Of a stretch of 64,000 nt of DNA, positions 9,266 to 17,197 are shown piece after piece (within the stretch, counting starts at the first letter, position 1; each line of letters opens with the position of its first letter). Position numbers and translations under genes: made by a program. Source of the DNA: G942493375 sp942493375 (lineage in GTDB: Bacteria; Armatimonadota; UBA5829); the NCBI GenBank assembly GCA_942493375.1, contig OW818698.1:4092001-4156000 (forward strand), read 5' to 3'. The notes beneath the pieces are model-generated. The model saw nothing but the letters and a program-made list of their open reading frames with translations. It was not told the DNA's origin and searched no databases.

Positions 9266-10102
9266 CTACCTGCTAAATCTGCAATGAGGGCATTTCTGCA
9301 ACCTGCGTAAAGCATAGAATACAGGGATTATAGCGGTTTTGCCATCAATGAACATACAGTTATCAGTTGAGTGGAAGATATTCTTTTGGTCTTTATAGAC
9401 AGGAGTAAATCCTGGTTTTGTAATTAGCTGGGATGTATCCAGTTCCAGGTGTCCTTTACCGTCTTTGCCTGCTCCGAATCTGGTCAGTGACAGATTGGCG
9501 CACCAGACTTCATTGGCATCGAGTATCTCTTTTAACGCCCATGAGTACACCCGCATGGTAGCACCTGTGTTGGCGATGTCATCGAAAAAAAGTACGCGGC
9601 CTTTGAGAGTTTTAGGTTTGACGAACAGGTCCTGGGCTGCATACTTTAGTCTCTGCCTGAGTGCAGCAGAGCCTGAGAGGTTCTCAACCATCCGCATAGA
9701 TGTCCTTGGTTGGCTCCTGAAAAATACTTCGCTGACATCGTATGCTTTGGTCAACTCACAGAGCCTGCGGACTAATAATCCCTGGGGTCTGGACTGGTCT
9801 GGAGTGGTTTCAGATGATGAGAGGGCACGGACGATGAAGTCAACTCGACGGTCGGGGAGTTTCTCTATGATGGCTTTTGCATAGAAATCGCAGAGTGCGG
9901 CAATGTGGGGTTGGAAGTCGACTGCGGGCAGGGATTCCTTAAACGCTTTGGCCAGTCGGCTTTCATAACTGTGTGTATGATAAGGCCAGAAGGAGCCCAG
10001 ATATAACCACCAGTCAGCAAATTCACGTTCCGCCAGCAGTGTAAAATCTGCCTCTCGGTGCAGAGGATGTGGAGCAGATGATTTCCCCAAAGAATTGAGC
10101 AC
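9266..10102 (-). CDS. Phosphoribosyltransferase-domain protein
   Basis: 278 residues starting at a GTG with AGGAGG at 10110-10115. The C-terminal half holds the PRPP-binding signature of type I phosphoribosyltransferases, GRVLFFDDIANTGATM, in a ComF/amidophosphoribosyltransferase-like setting, and it ends in a CPHC pair. The N-terminal half (ADWWLYLGSFWPYHTHSYESRL) is not a standard catalytic partner domain. An RNA- or nucleotide-salvage role, or a ComF-like competence role, are both possible; there is no glutaminase domain. It lies 100 nt downstream of panD, separated by a hairpin. Confidence 0.7.
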   Translation of the reverse strand: MLNSLGKSSAPHPLHREADFTLLAEREFADWWLYLGSFWPYHTHSYESRLAKAFKESLPAVDFQPHIAALCDFYAKAIIEKLPDRRVDFIVRALSSSETTPDQSRPQGLLVRRLCELTKAYDVSEVFFRSQPRTSMRMVENLSGSAALRQRLKYAAQDLFVKPKTLKGRVLFFDDIANTGATMRVYSWALKEILDANEVWCANLSLTRFGAGKDGKGHLELDTSQLITKPGFTPVYKDQKNIFHSTDNCMFIDGKTAIIPVFYALRRLQKCPHCRFSR

Positions 10103-10162
10103 TACTCTACCTCCTGAAGGTGTCTAGTGGTCAATCAGAAAAGTGATCTATGAGTTGTATGG

Positions 10163-10190
10163 ATCCTCCAGGCTCGAAAACCTGGAGGAT
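10163..10190. terminator. Hairpin downstream of panD
   Basis: ATCCTCCAGG and CCTGGAGGAT form a perfect 10-bp stem with an 8-nt loop, 12 nt beyond the panD stop. The A-T-rich tail (ATTTTC) is on the plus side, so on the minus strand it may be only a partial terminator. Confidence 0.5.
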
Positions 10191-10202
10191 ATTTTCGCCG
10201 TG

Positions 10203-10550
10203 TTATATATGTCCTGTAATTTGGTTTTTATCGTCTACCAGTATAACTTTGCGATCAACTGGTTCGTCCGTAAGGCAGAAAGCTACTATTATAACCTTGT
10301 CACCTACACTGAACCTGTGAGCTGCAGCACCGTTTAAACATATAACGCCACTGCCCCTCGGTCCTGGAATAGCATAGGTCTCCACACGGTTGCCATTCGC
10401 AACATTTAACACGTGAACTAACTCACCGTCAATGATGCCGACAGCATCCAACAGGTCGGTATCTATGGTTATACTGCCTATATAGTCCACATCGCAGGCT
10501 GTAACCGTAGCCCTGTGGATTTTGCTTTTACAGATATTTAACAGTTTCAA
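10203..10550 (-). CDS. panD: Aspartate 1-decarboxylase
   Basis: 115 residues, the usual PanD length. It decarboxylates L-aspartate to beta-alanine for pantothenate and coenzyme A synthesis. The family landmarks are present: KSKIHRATVT, the self-cleavage site YIGSITID with Gly25-Ser26 that generates the pyruvoyl cofactor, and LNGAAAHRFSVGDKVIIVA. The start is TTG 10550 with no clear ribosome site. No panB or panC is in the window. Downstream on the same strand lie the phosphoribosyltransferase and GH84 genes. Confidence 0.95.
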   Translation of the reverse strand: MKLLNICKSKIHRATVTACDVDYIGSITIDTDLLDAVGIIDGELVHVLNVANGNRVETYAIPGPRGSGVICLNGAAAHRFSVGDKVIIVAFCLTDEPVDRKVILVDDKNQITGHI

Positions 10551-10667
10551 TCTACTAGACCGCTTTCTTTTCTAATAATGGTTGTTACATTGAACAATAC
10601 CATGATACCAGCCTGTTGAAGTACGATCAAATCAACCGCAAAAACTCAGTAATATGAGAGTTAATCT

Positions 10668-10722
10668 AAAGTCCGTTCGTGCTGAGTAGCGCGAAGCGCG
10701 TATCGAAGTATGAATGGACTTT
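10668..10722. repeat. Palindromic repeat family B, copy 1 (overlaps helicase stop)
   Basis: Outer arms AAAGTCC and GGACTTT flank a core TGAGTAGCGCGAAGCGCG-TATCGAAG. The same core occurs at 56850-56910 with different outer arms. The element overlaps the last bases of the pcrA/uvrD stop codon and may be its transcription terminator. Confidence 0.75.
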
Positions 10723-12880
10723 ACACTCTTTCCAGAGCAGCAAATGAAACCAGGAGTTTCTTAATACCTACTGAGTCAAATGCTACTGTTACCATCTCAT
10801 TATCCCCTGACCCACTTGAGTTTATAACAACACCTTTTCCGAACTGAGCATGCACAACTTTAGTCGCCGGTTTGAATGTCACAGGTGTTGATGTTGTCTT
10901 CGGTTTGAAATCGGATCTCCATTCAGTCAGCACACTGCGGTCTTTGGGTCGCACTGGTGCAGCTACCAGACTTTCCGGGATCTCTTCGATGAACCGCGAT
11001 GATGAGTTGCGCTGGGTCTGGCCCATGGTCGTGCGCTGCAGGGCATACGACATAACCAGTTGTTCCCTAGCCCTGGTCATTCCCACATAACAAAGCCTGC
11101 GCTCTTCTTCCATCTCTTCCTTATCGTCATTGGCTCTCCAGTGGGGGAAGATGCCTTCCTCCATACCAGCCATATAGACGATTGGAAACTCCAGACCTTT
11201 GGCGGCATGCAACGTCATAAGAGTTACTGCCTGTCCGGATTCATCGTAGGTGTCTATATCAGAAATCAATGCAACCTGTTCCAGAAATGCTTGCAGAGTG
11301 GCATTTTCACTGGATGCAACAAAGTCCTGAGTCACAGAAAGCAGTTCGTTGACGTTTTCCTGTTTAGCCTGGTTCTCGGCAGTCCGTTGCTCGTGGGTAT
11401 CGTTCAGATAACCGGTAACCTGGATTATCTCCTCAGTCAACATCCTAATGTTTGCTTGTTCAGTGTACATGTGGAAATGGTTGATCATTGCCTTAAGTGC
11501 ATTCATCTGAACTACTGCTCTTTTTGGAACATTCTCGGCTTCTTCGCATCTATACAGAGCTTCAGCAAACGATATCCCTTTGGTATAGGCGAATGCTTCC
11601 AGACGGGTAATTGATGTGTCGCCTATGCCTCTGGTTGGAACGTTGATAATCCTGTGCAAAGCTGAGCTGTCCAGAGGGTTTGCAGCCAGCCTCATGTATG
11701 CCAGAATATCTTTTACTTCTTTGCGCTCATAGAACCTGACCGAGCCTACCAGCTTATACGGAATACGCCGGTTGATCATAGCCTCTTCAAACACACGGGA
11801 CATTGCATTTACCCGGTACAAAACAACGCAATCGGAATAATTATGACCATCGATTCCGACTTTTTGCTGGATCCCACGGGCAATGTTTCCGGCTTCATCG
11901 TGCTCATTGACTGACTGTATTATCTCAATATCGCAGCCTGCCTCATTGTCCGTCCACAGTTTCTTATCTGCACGGCCTTTGTTGCGTTTTATGACGCTGT
12001 GAGCAGCTTCGATGATCTTGCCGGTTGATCTATAGTTCTGTTCCAGTTTGAAGATTTTTGCATCAGGAAAATCCTCTTTAAAACGCAAAATGATCGAGAC
12101 ATCAGCCCCTCTCCAACGATATATAGACTGGTCGTCATCTCCGACACAGAAAAGATTGCGGTGTTTTCCAGACATTGCAGTAATCAGCATATACTGGCAA
12201 AGGTTGATGTCCTGGAACTCATCCACATGGACATATCGGAACCTGTCCTGGTAGTGCTCCCTGACTTCAGCGCAATTTTGAAGAAGCAGGACCGACTGCA
12301 TAATAAGGTCGTCAAAGTCCAGCGATCTACTCTGAGATAACTGCTCCTGGTAGACAGGATAGACACGTGCTGCCATATTTTCAAGCTGACCGTTGAAGTG
12401 TTTACGGAAGTCTTTAGGTCCGATCAGCTTCTCTTTGGCCCGGGAAATCAGTCCCAATATCTGCCTTGGTTGGTAGCGTTTAGGGTCGATATCCAGGGCT
12501 TTCATTATCGACCTGGTTGTATCCATCTGGTCGGCGTCATCAAGTATAGTAAAAGCCGGGTCAATGCCCATAGCCGAACCATTCTCACGCAGAATTCTGG
12601 CGCAGATACCGTGGAAAGTGCCGGCCCAGAGTCTGCCACCCTGTTCACCCATAAGTTCGATCAGCCGGTGTTTCATTTCATTGGCTGCTTTGTTGGTAAA
12701 GGTGACTGCCAGGATGTTGTATGGTCGGACGTGGTGGTCTCGGATCAGGCTGGCAATCCGCATGGTAAGTACACGAGTCTTACCGCTACCGGCACCGGCG
12801 AAAACCAGTATAGGCCCATCAGCCTGCTCCGCTGCCGCACGCTGTTCGGGATTTAAAGATTGAAGTAAGTCATTAGTCAT
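10721..12880 (-). CDS. pcrA: UvrD/PcrA-type superfamily 1A DNA helicase
   Basis: A 3'-5' ATP-dependent helicase for repair and replication. The start is set at ATG 12880 (MTNDLLQSLNPEQ), which aligns with family starts; the frame stays open upstream to 12952. 719 residues. Helicase motifs in order: LNPEQRAAA (Q motif), GAGSGKT (Walker A), FTNKAANEMK, DEFQD (motif II), GDDDQSIYRWRGA (motif III), QNYRS, TLHAAKGLEFP (motif V) and VGMTRA (motif VI). The C-terminal tail with VVHAQFGKGVV is typical of PcrA. There is no Shine-Dalgarno; an extended -10 ends ten bases before the ATG, suggesting a leaderless or near-leaderless message. Confidence 0.95.
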   Translation of the reverse strand: MTNDLLQSLNPEQRAAAEQADGPILVFAGAGSGKTRVLTMRIASLIRDHHVRPYNILAVTFTNKAANEMKHRLIELMGEQGGRLWAGTFHGICARILRENGSAMGIDPAFTILDDADQMDTTRSIMKALDIDPKRYQPRQILGLISRAKEKLIGPKDFRKHFNGQLENMAARVYPVYQEQLSQSRSLDFDDLIMQSVLLLQNCAEVREHYQDRFRYVHVDEFQDINLCQYMLITAMSGKHRNLFCVGDDDQSIYRWRGADVSIILRFKEDFPDAKIFKLEQNYRSTGKIIEAAHSVIKRNKGRADKKLWTDNEAGCDIEIIQSVNEHDEAGNIARGIQQKVGIDGHNYSDCVVLYRVNAMSRVFEEAMINRRIPYKLVGSVRFYERKEVKDILAYMRLAANPLDSSALHRIINVPTRGIGDTSITRLEAFAYTKGISFAEALYRCEEAENVPKRAVVQMNALKAMINHFHMYTEQANIRMLTEEIIQVTGYLNDTHEQRTAENQAKQENVNELLSVTQDFVASSENATLQAFLEQVALISDIDTYDESGQAVTLMTLHAAKGLEFPIVYMAGMEEGIFPHWRANDDKEEMEEERRLCYVGMTRAREQLVMSYALQRTTMGQTQRNSSSRFIEEIPESLVAAPVRPKDRSVLTEWRSDFKPKTTSTPVTFKPATKVVHAQFGKGVVINSSGSGDNEMVTVAFDSVGIKKLLVSFAALERV

Positions 12881-12889
12881 ATCAGATAC

Positions 12890-12898
12890 ATTATACCA
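12890..12898 (-). promoter_or_regulatory. Extended -10 promoter of helicase gene
   Basis: On the minus strand TGGTATAAT ends 9 nt before the ATG at 12880. With normal spacing, transcription would begin within about 0-4 nt of the start codon. No convincing -35 hexamer is seen. Confidence 0.5.
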
Positions 12899-13029
12899 GA
12901 GACAGGCACATGGGCGGGAGAATAAGGGAAATAGAATAGTCTTCTCATCCAAACTTTCGGAGGTAATCTGCTGGTTGATGGCGAACTCTTAGCCGTATGA
13001 CGTGTTTTGGGTAACGATGGAGGTGTAGA

Positions 13030-13980
13030 ATGGGCAACTCTGAACCGCTTAAATTGGCAATGTTAGGTATGGTGGATGGAAACGGACATCCTTACTCGTG
13101 GAGCGCTATGTTCAATGGATATGACCCGGTGGAGATGGGCAAGTGTCCATTTGCTGGAATCCCTGCATATCTGGATAAAGAACCCAAGGATACTCTGCAG
13201 ATACATGGTGCCAGAGTAACTCACGTCTGGACTGATGACCCAGCGGATGCTGAGCGTGTATCGAAAGCTTCTTTGGTCCCAAATGTTGTCAAAAAGGCCG
13301 AGGATGTCATAGGTCAGGTGGACGCAGTTATCGTTGCCACCGATAAAGGCTGGGAGCATGTTGAGCGTTGTAAGCCCTTTATTGAAGCTGGTCTGCCAAT
13401 CTTTGTAGATAAGCCTATGGTAGACAATGAAGCTGACTTGCAGACATTCTGTAAATGGGTAAAAGACGGTGCGCGTATATTGTCTTCCAGTTCAATGAGA
13501 TACTGTAAAGAGTATGCACCGCTTCGTATGTCTACCAACAACCTTGGCAAGCTCAGATATATCAGTATAACTACTCCTAAAACGTGGGAGAGATATGGCA
13601 TTCATGCCCTTGAAGGTATATATCCGATCACAGGCCCCGGATATGTTTCAGTCCGTAATACCGGAACATCGGACAAAAATATAGTCCATTTGAAACATAG
13701 GGACGGTGTTGATGTAGTCATAGCTGCCATATCGGATATGTATGGATCGTTTGGAGTGCTGGACGTCTGCGGGACAGCCGGATTCCAGCAGGTTTCGAGT
13801 ATGGACTCATTCTATTCATTCAAAGCGCAGCTACAGACGTTTGTAGATTATTTGCAAACTGGTGAGTTGCCATTCCCGTTTACTGAGACTGTTGAATTGA
13901 TGAAGATTATCATCGCAGGCATAAGAAGCCGCGATGATGGCGGTAGAGAAGTTATGTTAGACGAAATAAAGGAGTTCTGA
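13030..13980 (+). CDS. Gfo/Idh/MocA-family NAD(P)-dependent oxidoreductase
   Basis: 316 residues, cytoplasmic. An N-terminal Rossmann-like strand (LKLAMLGMVDGNGH) departs from the classical GxGxxG, followed by VDAVIVATDKGWEHVERCKPFIEAGLPIFVDKPM; the VDKP corresponds to the EKP motif of the family. The C-terminal alpha/beta domain is shorter than in many members. The substrate is unknown; members oxidise sugars, inositols or glycosides. GGAGG lies 6 nt before the ATG. First gene of a three-gene operon with an HpcH/HpaI aldolase and an SDR, pointing to sugar or sugar-acid catabolism. Confidence 0.85.
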   Translation: MGNSEPLKLAMLGMVDGNGHPYSWSAMFNGYDPVEMGKCPFAGIPAYLDKEPKDTLQIHGARVTHVWTDDPADAERVSKASLVPNVVKKAEDVIGQVDAVIVATDKGWEHVERCKPFIEAGLPIFVDKPMVDNEADLQTFCKWVKDGARILSSSSMRYCKEYAPLRMSTNNLGKLRYISITTPKTWERYGIHALEGIYPITGPGYVSVRNTGTSDKNIVHLKHRDGVDVVIAAISDMYGSFGVLDVCGTAGFQQVSSMDSFYSFKAQLQTFVDYLQTGELPFPFTETVELMKIIIAGIRSRDDGGREVMLDEIKEF

Positions 13981-13985
13981 GAGTA

Positions 13986-14798
13986 ATGCAGATGCGAAGA
14001 AGCAAGGTCCTGGAGAAGCTCAGGGCTGGTGAAGTAGTAAACAGCTTTAAACTTAATCTGGCCGATGCCCGAGCAGCAGAGATTGCAGCCCGGATAGGTT
14101 TTGATTGTATATGGACATGTATGGAACATGTGCCGAACGATTTCCGGGCTGTTGAGGAGGCCATCTGGGCTGCAAAAGCTTATGATACCGACGTAATGGT
14201 GCGAGTGCCGCGCGGTAGTTACAGTGACTATATCCGTCCACTGGAAATGGATGCGGCGGGGATAATTGTCCCACATATCATGAGTGCAGCAGACGCCCGC
14301 GAAGTTGTCCGCATGACACGCTTCCATCCGATAGGTCGCAGACCGCTGGATGGCGGTAATGCCGATGGTGCAGCTTGCATGATAGACCTTAAGGACTACA
14401 CAGAACAAGCTAACCGTGAGAGGTTTGTAATAATCCAGATAGAAGACCCGGAACCGCTGGACGAACTCGATGAGATCGCTCAGATAGAAGGAATAGATAT
14501 GATCTTCTTCGGTCCCGGTGATTTCAGCCATTCGATAGGCCATGTAGGTGAGTGGGACAATCCGGAGATATCAGCAGCACGTGAGAAAGTTGTTAAAACA
14601 GCGCTCAAATACGGCAAGTTTGCGGGAACTGTAGCAGGCGTGGGGAGTGTGCAGGCTATGGTTGATATGGGCTATAGGTTCCTGAATGTCGGCGCCGATG
14701 TTATCGGTATAGTCAAACATGCCCAGGAGAGCCTGGCAGCATTTGGAAATATTAAAATGGATGCTCCCAAAGGTATATATGGAGGTGATTCAAAATGA
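13986..14798 (+). CDS. HpcH/HpaI (GarL-type) class II aldolase
   Basis: 270 residues. A member of the HpcH/HpaI family that cleaves 2-keto-3-deoxy acids to pyruvate and an aldehyde using a divalent metal. Visible family features are GFDCIWTCMEH near the N terminus, VMVRVPRG, AAGIIVPHI, GRRPLDGGNADG (active-site loop), IIQIEDPEPLD with the metal-binding Glu, and DMIFFGPGDFSHSIG. It begins 5 nt after the oxidoreductase stop and overlaps the next gene by 4 nt (ATGA), so the three are translationally linked. Candidate substrates are 2-keto-3-deoxy sugar acids. Confidence 0.88.
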   Translation: MQMRRSKVLEKLRAGEVVNSFKLNLADARAAEIAARIGFDCIWTCMEHVPNDFRAVEEAIWAAKAYDTDVMVRVPRGSYSDYIRPLEMDAAGIIVPHIMSAADAREVVRMTRFHPIGRRPLDGGNADGAACMIDLKDYTEQANRERFVIIQIEDPEPLDELDEIAQIEGIDMIFFGPGDFSHSIGHVGEWDNPEISAAREKVVKTALKYGKFAGTVAGVGSVQAMVDMGYRFLNVGADVIGIVKHAQESLAAFGNIKMDAPKGIYGGDSK

Positions 14799-15574
14799 GT
14801 ATCATAGATAAATTCAGACTAGATGGCAAAGTGGCAATTATCACTGGTGGAGCCGGACTATATGGCAGGCAGCTGGTTGAATGCCTCGCAGAAGCCGGTG
14901 CAAAGGTTTATACGGCTTCAAGAAACGTTGAGGCCCTTGAAGAGCTCGCAGTAATACATCGGAGTAATGGACTAGACGTTGAAGCATTGCATCTAGACCA
15001 AAAGGATGAAGCCTCAGTTCTGCAGCTTAGAGACGAAGTTATGTCTCGCAGTGGTCATATAGATATACTTGTAAATAATGCTGTCGCACGGCCTATGAAG
15101 AAAGGCTACCAGGACGATGCTTCCACATTTGCTGAGAGTATGGCAGTCAATGCGACCGGTGTATTCATGATCACTCGGGCAATCGGAGATGTCATGTCAG
15201 ACGGCGGTTCAATCGTGAATATCGGTTCTATCCAAGGCATGGTTGGTACCGACCCGACGCTGTATGTCGGTACATCAATGTCCGGCTGGGCACCCGACTA
15301 TTTCTTCCACAAAGGTGGAATGGTCAACTTCACCAAGTTCGTTGCCAGTTACTATGGTTCACGAGGAATCCGTTGCAACTGCCTGGCACCTGGTGGATTC
15401 TGGACAAAGGATATGCCGGAGAGCTTCGTTACAAACTATTCTGCGCGAACTTTCCTCGGAAGATTAGCGAATGAGACTGACATGAAAGGCATAGTTGTCT
15501 TCCTTGCATCAGATGCATCGGTATACATCACAGGCACAAACATACCAGTCGATGGTGGATACACAGCCAAGTAA
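14795..15574 (+). CDS. Short-chain dehydrogenase/reductase
   Basis: 259 residues, a classical SDR. Cofactor motif TGGAGLYG at the N terminus, LVNNAVARP (usual NNAG), SIVNIGSIQG with the catalytic Ser region, then PDYFFHKGGMVNFTK giving the Tyr-x-x-x-Lys pair, RCNCLAPGGFWT and the closing ITGTNIPVDGGY. It probably oxidises a sugar, sugar acid or sugar alcohol with NAD(P). GGAGG lies 9 nt upstream. Last gene of the operon; a family A palindrome follows 15 nt after the stop and probably ends the transcript. Confidence 0.92.
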   Translation: MSIIDKFRLDGKVAIITGGAGLYGRQLVECLAEAGAKVYTASRNVEALEELAVIHRSNGLDVEALHLDQKDEASVLQLRDEVMSRSGHIDILVNNAVARPMKKGYQDDASTFAESMAVNATGVFMITRAIGDVMSDGGSIVNIGSIQGMVGTDPTLYVGTSMSGWAPDYFFHKGGMVNFTKFVASYYGSRGIRCNCLAPGGFWTKDMPESFVTNYSARTFLGRLANETDMKGIVVFLASDASVYITGTNIPVDGGYTAK

Positions 15575-15589
15575 AATGAGCCAGTAGAT

Positions 15590-15676
15590 ATTGTCATTCT
15601 GAACGCAGTGAAGAATCTGCTTTTAGATATTGAATCGCTTGTGCAAAGCAGATCCTTCATTCTTCAGGATGACAAT
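15590..15676. repeat. Palindromic repeat family A, copy 1
   Basis: The left arm is the GAACGCAGTGAAGAATCTGC variant and the right arm the GAAGAATGAAGGATCTGC variant, both bounded by ATTGTCAT / ATGACAAT. The hairpin is therefore imperfect. It lies between the SDR and rarA genes. Confidence 0.8.
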
Positions 15677-15683
15677 AATGCTT

Positions 15684-15713
15684 TTGCGTGAGATAGGCAA
15701 ACCATGACATAAT
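15684..15713 (+). promoter_or_regulatory. Likely rarA promoter
   Basis: TTGCGT (15684-15689) and CATAAT (15708-15713) are separated by 18 nt, with TG at the extended -10 position. It lies about 56 nt before the rarA start and directly after the family A palindrome. Confidence 0.45.
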
Positions 15714-15768
15714 ACATATGTTTGAATTCAAGTAAAATCTGCCCCATAGACGAGTTCGGAGTAAGTTG

Positions 15769-17106
15769 ATGGATGATCTTTTCGGTATGATGGTTAGGGA
15801 TGGTTCGGAGAAGCCTATGGCTGCCCGGATGCGTCCCCAGACCCTGGACGAATTCCTGGGCCAGGAGCAGCTGCTCGCTCCCGGAAGCTTACTCCGCAGA
15901 GCTATCGAGGACGATAAACTCGGGTCAATGATCTTTTGGGGACCAGCAGGTTGTGGAAAAAGTACTCTCGCCAGTGTAATAGCTGCCCGGACTAAATGCA
16001 ACTTCGAAAACTTCAGTGCAGTAACCTCCGGAGTGCCGGAGATGCGCAAGGTTATAAAATCTGCGGAAGAAAGACTCAGGGCAACCGGACAGAAGACCAT
16101 ACTTTTCGTAGATGAAATCCATCGCTTCAACAAAGCTCAACAGGATGCCTTGCTGCCGCACGTAGAGAACGGAACAGTCATTCTGATAGGTGCTACCACA
16201 GAAAACCCCTACTTCGAGGTCAATAGCCCCCTTATATCCCGTTCCAGAGTCTGTCGTTTTGAACGCTTGGGACCCGAGTATCTGCGGACGATGCTCACAA
16301 GAGCACTTGAAGATACTGAAAGGGGACTTGGTAAGCAGGATTTACTTGTTGATGCTGATGCCATCGACCATATCATAGATGTCTGTGACGGGGATGCCCG
16401 CAGTGCTCTGAATGCTCTGGAGGTTTCCTCAAGGGCTGCCCAGCGGGATGAGGCATCGGGAAAACTTCGTATAACTCTGGAAATAGCTGAGGAAGCTGTC
16501 GGGCGAAGAGTCCTTCAGTATGATAAAACTGGAGACAACCACTACGACACGATCTCTGCTTTTATAAAATCGATGCGTGGTTCAGATCCGGATGCTGCAG
16601 TCTACTGGCTGGCTAGAATGCTAGCTGCAGGGGAAGACCCGAAGTTCATCGCCCGGAGGATTATTATTCAGGCTGCAGAGGATGTAGGTAATGCAGACCC
16701 TATGGCACTTGTAGTTGCTAATGCGGCTGCTCAGGCGGTACAGTTTGTGGGATTGCCGGAAGCCCAGATACCTTTGGCACAGGCTGTGATATATCTAGCC
16801 TGTGCTCCAAAGAGCAATGCAAGCTATACGGCAATCAACAGGGCTAATAAAGATGTTATGGACAAGAAAGCCCCACCGGTCCCGATTCATCTCCGAGACT
16901 CCGGTTATCCTGGTGCAAAGAAACTGGGCCATGGAAAAGGCTACAAATACCCCCACGATTTCCCCGACCACTATGTCCCACAGGAATACTTACCACAGGG
17001 ATCAGGATTAGGCCCATACTACGAACCCACCGACCACGGCCACGAAGCCAAATTCAAACAAAGACTAACAAGACTAAGAGGCTCCGGCGAAGAAGACACA
17101 GAATAA
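15769..17106 (+). CDS. rarA: Replication-associated recombination protein A (AAA+ ATPase)
   Basis: ATG 15769 is chosen over TTG 15766 because GGAG ends 7 nt before it. 445 residues. RarA/MgsA acts at stalled replication forks. The N-terminal AAA+ module has RPQTLDEFLGQEQLL, GPAGCGKST (Walker A), LFVDEIHRFNKAQQDALLP (Walker B) and IGATTENPYFEVN (sensor 1 region), followed by the RarA-specific helical C-terminal domain (DPKFIARRIIIQAAEDVG; HLRDSGYPGAKKLGHGKGYKYPH spans the usual conserved end). It is flanked by family A palindromes on both sides and convergent with lon. Confidence 0.95.
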   Translation: MDDLFGMMVRDGSEKPMAARMRPQTLDEFLGQEQLLAPGSLLRRAIEDDKLGSMIFWGPAGCGKSTLASVIAARTKCNFENFSAVTSGVPEMRKVIKSAEERLRATGQKTILFVDEIHRFNKAQQDALLPHVENGTVILIGATTENPYFEVNSPLISRSRVCRFERLGPEYLRTMLTRALEDTERGLGKQDLLVDADAIDHIIDVCDGDARSALNALEVSSRAAQRDEASGKLRITLEIAEEAVGRRVLQYDKTGDNHYDTISAFIKSMRGSDPDAAVYWLARMLAAGEDPKFIARRIIIQAAEDVGNADPMALVVANAAAQAVQFVGLPEAQIPLAQAVIYLACAPKSNASYTAINRANKDVMDKKAPPVPIHLRDSGYPGAKKLGHGKGYKYPHDFPDHYVPQEYLPQGSGLGPYYEPTDHGHEAKFKQRLTRLRGSGEEDTE

Positions 17107-17110
17107 AAAA

Positions 17111-17189
17111 TCTGTCATCCTGAAGAATGAAGGATCTGCTGTTTAGATTACTACCAAAGCAGATTCTTCACTACGTTCAGAATGACAGA
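17111..17189. repeat. Palindromic repeat family A, copy 2
   Basis: Left arm of the GAAGAATGAAGGATCTGC type, right arm of the GAACGTAGTGAAGAATCTGC type; ends TCTGTCAT / ATGACAGA pair perfectly. It lies between the convergent rarA and lon genes, 4 and 8 nt from their stops, and probably terminates both. Confidence 0.8.
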
Positions 17190-17197
17190 TATATAGT

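Noticed and set aside
9266..10102. Amidophosphoribosyltransferase (PurF) identity for the phosphoribosyltransferase
   Set aside because: There is no N-terminal glutaminase domain and the length is about half of PurF.
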